This document shows positions 5,875-11,267 of a stretch of 11,267 nt of DNA, piece by piece. The notes beneath the pieces were generated by a model that did not search any database, was not told the origin of the DNA, and saw only the letters and a program-made list of their open reading frames with translations. Where the stretch lies: the NCBI GenBank assembly GCA_002282555.1, contig NCJR01000088.1, positions 1 to 11,267 on the forward strand, given 5' to 3'. Position 1 is the first letter of the stretch; each line of letters begins with the position of its first letter. The DNA is from Rhodobacterales bacterium 34-62-10. Its GTDB lineage: Bacteria; Pseudomonadota; Alphaproteobacteria; Rhodobacterales; Rhodobacteraceae. Made by a program: the position numbers and the translations under genes.

Positions 5875-7699
5875 TCATTTATACATATCATCAATCAGCG
5901 CCTTATGGCGCTTTTCCACAAAACTGCGGCGCAGTTTCATCGTCGCCGTCAGCTCCTCGTCCTCCGCCGTCAGCAGCACATTGATCAGGCGGAAATCCTT
6001 GATCTGCTCCACGCGGGCGAATTCCTTGTTCACCTGATCGACCTCGGCCCGGATCAGATCGACCACAGGCTCCGCCCGACACAGCGACGCGAAATCCGAA
6101 AACGGCACCTTGTGATCCTGCGCGTATTTCTCGACATTCTCCTGATCAATCATGATCAGACAGGTCAGGAACTTGCGCTTGTCCCCGATCACCACCGCAT
6201 CCGAGATATAGTGGCTGAACTTCAACCGGCTCTCGATCTCGGCGGGGGTGATGTTCTTGCCGCCCGCCGTGATGATGATGTCCTTCAACCGGCCCGTGAT
6301 CGTCAGGAACCCGTCATCGTCGATCCGCCCGATATCGCCGGTCCGCAGCCAGCCATCATCGGTATAGGTCTCGGCGGTCTTTTCGTTATTGCGCCAGTAG
6401 CCCATGAAATTGTTCAGGCCCAGCGTCTGGATCTCGCCATCCTCGGCAATGCGCAACTGCACCCCGGGCACCGCACGCCCCACGGAACCGGGGCGGTTGG
6501 CGGCCTCAGTGTTCACCGTGGCCAGTCCTGCGTTCTCGGTCATGCCATAGCCTTCCAGCAGCGGCACACCAATCGCGCGATACCACATCAGCAGGGCAGG
6601 GCTGATCGGTGCCGCCCCCGATGTCCCCTGCCGCAGCCGGTCCAGCCCCAGCATCTGCCGCAGGTTGCGAAACACCAGCAGATCGGCCAACCAATATCCC
6701 AGCGCCGTGGTCGCGGGCACCGACTTGCCCTCCTGCATCAGCGTGGCGCGCTTCATGCCCACGCCAAGCGCCGCTTTGAAGGCAAATTTGCCGATGGTCG
6801 TGGCTTCCATCGACAGCACGGTCACGCGGGAATAGACCTTCTCCCACACCCGCGGCACCGCGGTGAACACATGCGGGCTGACCTCCCGCAGATTGTCGAA
6901 CACCGTCTCGGGGCTTTCGGCAAAATTGACCGTGGACCGCACCGCCAGCGGGAAATAGATCGAACTGTCCCGCTCAAGGATATGGCACAGCGGCAGGAAA
7001 CACAGCTGCTCGGCACTGGAATCCGTGGGCAGCGCCCGGATACCGCCCTCGATCGCCGCCATGATATTCTCATGGCTCAGCATCGCCCCCTTGGGCGCAC
7101 CGGTGGTGCCGGATGTATAGATCAGCAGGGCAATATCGCCCGCCTTGGTCTTGTCGATCTCGGCCTCGAACATCTTGGGGTTTTCGGCCAGATGCTGCCG
7201 ACCCAGATCGTAAAGCTGCTCCAGAAACAGGAACCGATCCCCTTCCAGATCATGCAGCCCCTCATCCTCAAGGATGATCACCTTCTCCACACCCGGCGCG
7301 CCGTCGGGGATTTCCAGAAACTTGTCCAGTTGCTCCTCGTTCTCGACGATCAGGAACTGGGTCTCGCTGTCCTTCAGGATATAGGCCAGCTGGCTGGAAC
7401 TGTCGGTCGTATAGACGCCCGATGAAATCCCGCCGACGCATTGGATGCCCATATCGGCATAAAGCCATTCCTTGCGATCCTCGGACAGGATCGACACCAC
7501 ACGCCCCCGCTCCAGCCCAAGACGGCGCAGCCCCAGACCGATCAGCCGCGCCCGCTCCCAGTAATCCGCCCAAGTATAGGCTTTCCAGATGCCAAGGTCT
7601 GGCGCATCCGTCAATCACCAGCGGGCGCTGCCCTGGCGTGGCGTTCAGCGTCACACCATTGACGGTCACCTGCGGCTGGATGGGATCGTGCTTTGTCAT
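5875..7699 (-). CDS. AMP-forming long-chain acyl-CoA synthetase (FAA1-like), apparently frameshifted near its N terminus
   Basis: Acyl-CoA synthetases activate a carboxylic acid with ATP to an acyl-adenylate, then pass it to CoA. The catalytic body (579 codons, 7614 to 5875) has all core motifs, numbered from 7614: P-loop YTSGTTGAPKG (166-176), YGMTE (356-360), WLRTGDIG (422-429), hinge GRLKD (441-445) and the likely catalytic Lys560 in LTATMKLRR. Length and style fit COG1022. The expected start is ATG 7699, with GGAGGT 6 nt upstream and 18 bp after livF, but that frame (MTKHDPIQPQVTVNGV, then PLVIDGCAR) runs off into nonsense and the body is in the +1 frame. In the body frame a TGA directly precedes a TTG at 7614 that has no good ribosome-binding site. 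About 10-20 residues usual before the DLGIW motif also seem absent, so a deletion plus frameshift, or an assembly error, is likely. As written, full-length enzyme cannot be made. Confidence 0.85.
5897..5912 (+). repeat. Perfect 6-bp stem-loop within the ligase 3' end
   Basis: AGCGCC-TTAT-GGCGCT forms a perfect stem with a 4-nt loop inside codons for RHKALI near the ligase C terminus. On the plus strand it is followed by TTT, giving a weak terminator-like look antisense to the operon; on the minus strand there is no T run. It may be chance, or form a double hairpin with 5859-5874 in the operon mRNA. Confidence 0.35.
7586..7616 (-). other. Frame-disruption junction in the acyl-CoA synthetase gene
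   Basis: The ATG 7699 frame has a codon boundary at 7615 (reading VIDGCAR), whereas the catalytic frame has one at 7614 (reading LTDAPDLGIW). The same bases therefore encode plausible family residues in both frames over about 15 nt. A +1 change is needed to join them. I see no slippery run that would suggest programmed frameshifting. Confidence 0.75.
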
Positions 7700-7705
7700 G
7701 CCCCT

Positions 7706-7711
7706 ACCTCC
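7706..7711 (-). promoter_or_regulatory. Shine-Dalgarno marking ATG 7699 as the original ligase start
   Basis: GGAGGT lies 6 nt before ATG 7699 and just after the livF stop. It argues that the original coding sequence began here and not at the TTG at 7614, which has no comparable site. Confidence 0.8.
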
Positions 7712-7717
7712 ATGTCT

Positions 7718-8491
7718 TTAACGCCATGTCTTCTTGCGCTTCCAGCGCCGCTCACCGCGCGCGCCTTCGGTGTCATGCCCCAGATAGAAGCTCTGGATAT
7801 CCTCGGATGCGGCCAACCTGTCAGCGGTCCCCGACATCACGATCCGGCCCAACTCCATCACATAGCCATCATCCGCCAGATCCAGCGCCACAGCCGCGTT
7901 CTGCTCGACCAGCATCATCGTCACGCCCTCATCCTTGTTCAGACGCTTGAGGATGGCGAAAATCTCCTGCGTCAGCAGGGGCGACAGGCCAAGGCTCGGC
8001 TCATCCAGCAGCATGATCTTGGGCCGCAGCATCAGCCCGCGCCCGATGGCCAGCATCTGCTGTTGTCCACCCGACAGCGTCCCCGCCTCCTGCTTGCGCC
8101 GCTCGGCCAAGATCGGGAAATAGTTGAAAACAAGATCCCGGTCCCGCGCAATCTCGGCCTTGTCGCTGCGGGTATAGGCGCCCAGCGCCAGATTTTCCTC
8201 AACCGTCAGCAGCGGAAACACCTCGCGGCCTTCGGGCACATGCACGATGCCCGCGCGCACCACGCGGTGCGGCTCCCATCCCTGTATCTCTTGCCCGTCA
8301 AAGATGATCTTGCCCTTTTCCGGGTCCATGATCCCGGAAATCGTCTTGAGCAGCGTCGTCTTGCCCGCACCATTGGCCCCCAGCACGGTGACCACGCGCC
8401 CTTTGCGCACCTCAAGACTGACGCCCCGGATCGCCATGATCGGGCCATAGAAGGTCTCAAGGTTGCGCACCTCCAGCAAAAGGTCACTCAT
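7718..8491 (-). CDS. livF: Liv-type ABC transporter ATP-binding protein LivF
   Basis: This 257-residue ATPase is one of the two nucleotide-binding subunits that power the transporter from the cytoplasmic face. Motifs seen: Walker A GANGAGKT (38-45), Q-loop region VHVPEGREVFP (83-93), ABC signature LSGGQQQ (139-145), Walker B IMLLDEP (159-165) and, in the H-loop position, VEQNA (195-199) with Gln replacing His, as is usual in LivF. HVPEGR and SLGLSP are typical LivF features that separate it from LivG. The end is a basic tail (GERRWKRKKTWR). Its ATG overlaps the livG stop by 4 bp (ATGA), showing translational coupling. The ligase follows after 18 bp. Confidence 0.95.
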   Translation of the reverse strand: MSDLLLEVRNLETFYGPIMAIRGVSLEVRKGRVVTVLGANGAGKTTLLKTISGIMDPEKGKIIFDGQEIQGWEPHRVVRAGIVHVPEGREVFPLLTVEENLALGAYTRSDKAEIARDRDLVFNYFPILAERRKQEAGTLSGGQQQMLAIGRGLMLRPKIMLLDEPSLGLSPLLTQEIFAILKRLNKDEGVTMMLVEQNAAVALDLADDGYVMELGRIVMSGTADRLAASEDIQSFYLGHDTEGARGERRWKRKKTWR

Positions 8492-9276
8492 GCCACCTTA
8501 CCCCCTTTGCTGACGGCATTGGTGCCCAGATAGGCCTCGATCACCTTCGGATGCGATTGCACCTCGGCGGGCGTGCCCTCGGCCAGCTTCGCGCCATCGG
8601 CCAGCGCCAGCACACGATCACACACCTTGCTGACCAGCCCCATATCATGTTCGACCATCAGCACGGTAATCCCCATCTGGCGGCGGATATCGTCGATCCA
8701 CCAGCGCATGTTCTGCGTCTCCTCGACCGACAGGCCCGAGGCGGGTTCATCCAGCAGCAGCATCCGCGGTTTCGACGCCAGCGCCCGACCCAGCTCCACC
8801 ACCTTGCGCACGCCGTAAGGCAGCCCCGCGATGCGGGAATTGCGGTAGGGTTGCAGATCCAGAAAGTCGATCACCTCCTCGACCGCATGCCGATGCGCCC
8901 GCTCCTCGGCCCGCACCGATGGCAGATGCAACATCTGCGCCAGCATATTGGTCTGCCGAAGCCTGTGCCGCCCGACCAAAAGGTTCTGTAACACCGTCGC
9001 CTGATGAAACAGCTCGATATTCTGGAATGTCCGCGCGATCCCCAGATTGGGCACCTCATGCGGGGCCATCTTCAGCACATCCTGCCCATCAAACCGGATC
9101 GACCCGGACACAGGCGTATAAAACCGCGAGATCAGGTTGAACACGGTCGATTTGCCCGCGCCATTGGGTCCCACCAGCGCGAAAACCTGCCCCTCCTCGA
9201 CCCGCATCGACAGGTTGTTCACCGCCGTGACGCCGCCGAATTTCAGCGTGACGCTGTCAATCTCCAGCAAACTCAT
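8488..9276 (-). CDS. livG: Liv-type ABC transporter ATP-binding protein LivG
   Basis: This 262-residue ATPase pairs with LivF. Motifs seen: Walker A GPNGAGKS (36-43), Q-loop region ARTFQNIELF (81-90), Walker B MLLLDEP (172-178) and H-loop VEH (208-210). The C-loop reads LPYGVRK (152-158), so the Gln after Gly in the usual LivG LPYGQ is Val here; such variants occur in the HAAT family and need not abolish function. The long insert between Q-loop and C-loop (about 105-140) is typical of LivG. Its ATG overlaps the livM stop by 4 bp and its stop overlaps the livF start by 4 bp, so expression is tightly coupled in the operon. Confidence 0.95.
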   Translation of the reverse strand: MSLLEIDSVTLKFGGVTAVNNLSMRVEEGQVFALVGPNGAGKSTVFNLISRFYTPVSGSIRFDGQDVLKMAPHEVPNLGIARTFQNIELFHQATVLQNLLVGRHRLRQTNMLAQMLHLPSVRAEERAHRHAVEEVIDFLDLQPYRNSRIAGLPYGVRKVVELGRALASKPRMLLLDEPASGLSVEETQNMRWWIDDIRRQMGITVLMVEHDMGLVSKVCDRVLALADGAKLAEGTPAEVQSHPKVIEAYLGTNAVSKGGKVA

Positions 9277-10355
9277 CTCAGCCGCTCCGTCTTGAGGTAG
9301 CTTTTCTGCCGCTTGAACATGTCCTTGCGCGCAAAGGGGAACAGCTCAAGAAACACCCGGAACTTCAGCCAGCGGCCATAAAGCCCCATCGGTTCAAACA
9401 GGATGAACAGGATCAGGATCACCCCGAACACCCCCGACTCCAACCCCGGAATGGCAACGCCCCGCCCGAACAGATCGGTCGTCATCGACAAGACCTGCGG
9501 CAGGAAGGCGATCACCACCGCCCCCAGAAACGCCCCGTGGATAAAGCCAAGCCCGCCCACGACGATCATCATCAGCAACTGGATCGACAGCAGGAAGTTG
9601 AAGGTCTCGTTGTTGAACGCCCCCGCAAACAGCCCCATCAGCGCCCCGCCCAAGCCCGTGATCGCGCAGGAAATGCCAAACGCGATGGTCTTGGTCTGCG
9701 CCACGTTCACGCCCATGGCCTGCGCCGAAATCTCGCTGTCACGCACGGCGGCAAAAGCCCGGCCCAGCGGCGCACGCAGCAGGTTGCGGTAAAACAGCGT
9801 CACCATCAGCACCACGGTCAGCACCAGATAGTACCACTCCACCGGGTTGTTCCAGCGGCTGATCTCATAGCCGAACAGATCAATCGGCGGCGACATCTTG
9901 CCATTCACCCCGTCGGTCCATTCCTTCAGCAGCACGATGATATCATCGGCCAGAATCGCCAGCGCCAGCGTCGCAATCGCCAGATAAACCCCGTGCAGCT
10001 TCAGCGCCGGCACCGCAATCAGCGCGCCCACAACCCCCGTGATGACCCCCGCCAGCAGGAAGGCCAGCACGAAAGGCACATTCGCCTCCATCATCAGCAC
10101 GCAGGAATAACACCCCAACGCCATGAAGGCCGAATGACCCAGGCTCACCTGCCCGGTCTGCCCGGTCAGCAGCATCAGCCCCAACCCGGCCACGGCCCAG
10201 ATCAGAACGTTCGTCGCCTCGCCCAGAAAGAACGGATCGATCAGCAGCGGCAAGGCCAGCGCCAGCACCAGCAAGGCGGCATAAAGGCTGAAATTCCACC
10301 AGTCCGGGAACAGCCGGATATCCTGGTCGTAATCTGTCTTGAAATGGAACTTCAT
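9273..10355 (-). CDS. livM: Liv-type ABC transporter permease LivM
   Basis: This 360-residue inner-membrane permease has many hydrophobic segments (for example about 22-40, 49-64, 95-118, 125-143, 175-190, 223-243, 258-282 and 306-320). It carries the LivM hallmark TGQVSLGHSAFMALG (67-81) and the cytoplasmic coupling region RAFAAVRDSEISAQAMGVN (199-217) that docks on the ATPases. The tail is basic. The open frame extends upstream to 10421 inside livH, but ATG 10355 is preferred: it is 4 nt after the livH stop, and AAGGTG lies about 7 nt before it. It should form the solute channel with LivH. Its stop overlaps livG by 4 bp. Confidence 0.94.
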   Translation of the reverse strand: MKFHFKTDYDQDIRLFPDWWNFSLYAALLVLALALPLLIDPFFLGEATNVLIWAVAGLGLMLLTGQTGQVSLGHSAFMALGCYSCVLMMEANVPFVLAFLLAGVITGVVGALIAVPALKLHGVYLAIATLALAILADDIIVLLKEWTDGVNGKMSPPIDLFGYEISRWNNPVEWYYLVLTVVLMVTLFYRNLLRAPLGRAFAAVRDSEISAQAMGVNVAQTKTIAFGISCAITGLGGALMGLFAGAFNNETFNFLLSIQLLMMIVVGGLGFIHGAFLGAVVIAFLPQVLSMTTDLFGRGVAIPGLESGVFGVILILFILFEPMGLYGRWLKFRVFLELFPFARKDMFKRQKSYLKTERLR

Positions 10356-10359
10356 CGGA

Positions 10360-11235
10360 TCACACCTTCTTCGCTCGGACCTGCGCGAACAGACCGTGGG
10401 GGCGGAACAGCAGCACCGCAATCAGAAGGGCATAGGGCGCGATCTGGCTCCAGCCCGGCGGCAGATAACGCGCGGCAAACGGCTCGATCACACCCACGAT
10501 CAACCCGCCCAGCAACGCACCCGGCAAACTGCCAAACCCGCCGATCACCGCTGCGGCAAAGGCCTTGATCCCGATGAACCCCGCCGTCGGATCAAGCGCG
10601 CCTTTCGACGCATAAAGGATCCCCGCCACCGCCGCCACGATCCCGGCCAAGGCCCAGACCATGCCCTGTATCCGCTTGACCGGAATACCCATGTAATAGG
10701 CCGCCATCTGGTTCTGGCTGGCCGCCTGCATCGCCAGACCCATCTTGGTATGCTGAAAGAACTGCCACAGCAGCAGCGTCATGATCAGCGTCACGATGAT
10801 CACCGCGATATCCGCCAGACCCAGCACCAGATCGCCGATCCGCACATCGCCCAAAGCCAAGGGCGAGCGCAGGGATTGCGGCTCATGTCCCCAGATTTCG
10901 CCCACGGAGAAGCGGATCACGAAGCCCAAAGCGATGGTCACGATAATCACCGCGACCTGGCTTTGCCCGAACACCGCCCGCAGCACCACCAGATCCAGCA
11001 GATAGCCCAGCGTGCCCATGATGATGAACACCAAGGGCAGCGCCAGCCAGAAGGGGATGCCCGCATATTCGGGATTGACCAGCCCAAGGGTGACAAAGGC
11101 CCCCAGCATCATGAAATCGCCTTGCGCGAAATTCACCGCTTCCGTGGCCTTGTAGATCAGCACAAAGCCAAGCGCGATCAGGCCATAGACACAGCCATTC
11201 GCAAGCCCGCTGATCAGAAGTTGCAAAACCTCCAC
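10360..11235 (-). CDS. livH: Liv-type ABC transporter permease LivH
   Basis: This 291-residue inner-membrane permease is the first gene of the operon seen here. It has the LivH signatures GLANGCVYGLIALGFVLIYK (10-29), NFAQGDFMMLGAF (35-47), the coupling segment MGLAMQAASQNQMAAYYMGI (165-184) and FAAAVIGGFGSLPGALLGG (226-244), ending in RPHGLFAQ. About eight membrane segments can be drawn. The start is GTG at 11235, supported by GGGAGGA (11240-11246) 4-5 nt upstream. Only 32 bp of upstream sequence are present, so the operon promoter or a further upstream gene cannot be judged. livM follows 4 nt after its stop. Confidence 0.94.
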   Translation of the reverse strand: MEVLQLLISGLANGCVYGLIALGFVLIYKATEAVNFAQGDFMMLGAFVTLGLVNPEYAGIPFWLALPLVFIIMGTLGYLLDLVVLRAVFGQSQVAVIIVTIALGFVIRFSVGEIWGHEPQSLRSPLALGDVRIGDLVLGLADIAVIIVTLIMTLLLWQFFQHTKMGLAMQAASQNQMAAYYMGIPVKRIQGMVWALAGIVAAVAGILYASKGALDPTAGFIGIKAFAAAVIGGFGSLPGALLGGLIVGVIEPFAARYLPPGWSQIAPYALLIAVLLFRPHGLFAQVRAKKV

Positions 11236-11239
11236 GCGA

Positions 11240-11246
11240 TCCTCCC
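11240..11246 (-). promoter_or_regulatory. Ribosome-binding site of livH deciding a GTG start
   Basis: GGGAGGA lies 4 nt before GTG 11235. No in-frame ATG at this spacing exists, so GTG is the start of livH. Confidence 0.8.
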
Positions 11247-11267
11247 TGTTATGCGGCCCCGGCTTTT

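Noticed and set aside
4746..5984. 412-codon plus-strand open frame opposite the binding-protein gene
   Set aside because: It is antisense to a protein with an evident signal peptide and family motifs, and shows no domain of its own.
5647..7425. 592-codon open frame on the plus strand opposite the ligase and binding-protein genes
   Set aside because: It spans two real antisense genes, is rich in H, Q, R and L with no recognisable domain, and has no ribosome-binding site of note.
7613..7699. Programmed ribosomal frameshift in the ligase gene
   Set aside because: No slippery heptamer, internal Shine-Dalgarno or in-frame stop at the junction is visible, and residues seem to be missing as well, so a mutation or sequence error is simpler.
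10356..10421. Upstream start for livM inside livH
   Set aside because: The extra residues (Cys/Arg-rich) are unlike a permease N terminus; ATG 10355 has a ribosome-binding site and normal operon spacing.
9537..10568. 343-codon plus-strand open frame opposite livM/livH
   Set aside because: The translation is dominated by Q, H and R, which is the expected reverse shadow of hydrophobic permease codons.

Overview
The window looks like chromosome from a GC-rich alphaproteobacterium, probably Rhodobacterales/Rhodobacteraceae. That placement is inferred from the codon bias toward G/C third positions and from the style of the gene clusters; no rRNA or other taxonomic marker is present. I see no mobile element, tRNA, rRNA or CRISPR array. 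The window is almost fully coding and holds two blocks that face each other.

Block 1 (plus strand, 1-3743) is the 3' part of a tightly packed operon. It contains the C-terminal end of a DUF2126-type (transglutaminase-associated) protein, a fused circularly permuted ATP-grasp plus alpha-E protein, and a stand-alone transglutaminase-fold protein with a complete Cys-His-Asp triad. This set is the known but still biochemically obscure ATP-grasp/alpha-E/transglutaminase association, predicted from comparative genomics to build, attach or cleave a peptide-like product. The proteasome-like Anbu gene often found with it is not on the downstream side.

Block 2 (minus strand, reading from 11235 down to 4629) is a complete ABC uptake operon of the branched-chain amino acid (Liv/HAAT) class. 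The order is permease livH, permease livM, ATPase livG, ATPase livF, an AMP-forming acyl-CoA synthetase, and the periplasmic binding protein. The livM/livG and livG/livF junctions are 4-bp ATGA overlaps, and livH/livM are 4 nt apart. The operon ends in a textbook intrinsic terminator with a UUCG-loop hairpin (4629-4653). A ligase inside a Liv operon suggests that the imported solute is a carboxylic acid converted to its CoA thioester on entry, rather than, or as well as, leucine/isoleucine/valine.

The ligase gene appears broken. Its good Shine-Dalgarno and ATG (7699) open a reading frame that matches the expected N terminus for about 30 codons, but the catalytic body lies in the +1 frame, which a TGA closes just upstream of 7614. 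Residues typical of the N-terminal segment also seem to be missing. This points to a small deletion with frameshift, or to a sequence error.

Between the blocks lies a minus-strand Crp/Fnr-family regulator (3753-4418) with its own roughly 210-bp upstream region. Its 3' end is only 9 bp from the end of the convergent transglutaminase gene. The regulator lacks the N-terminal Fnr cysteine cluster and has Cys residues where cAMP-binding relatives carry the phosphate-binding Arg/Ser, so its signal is unknown.
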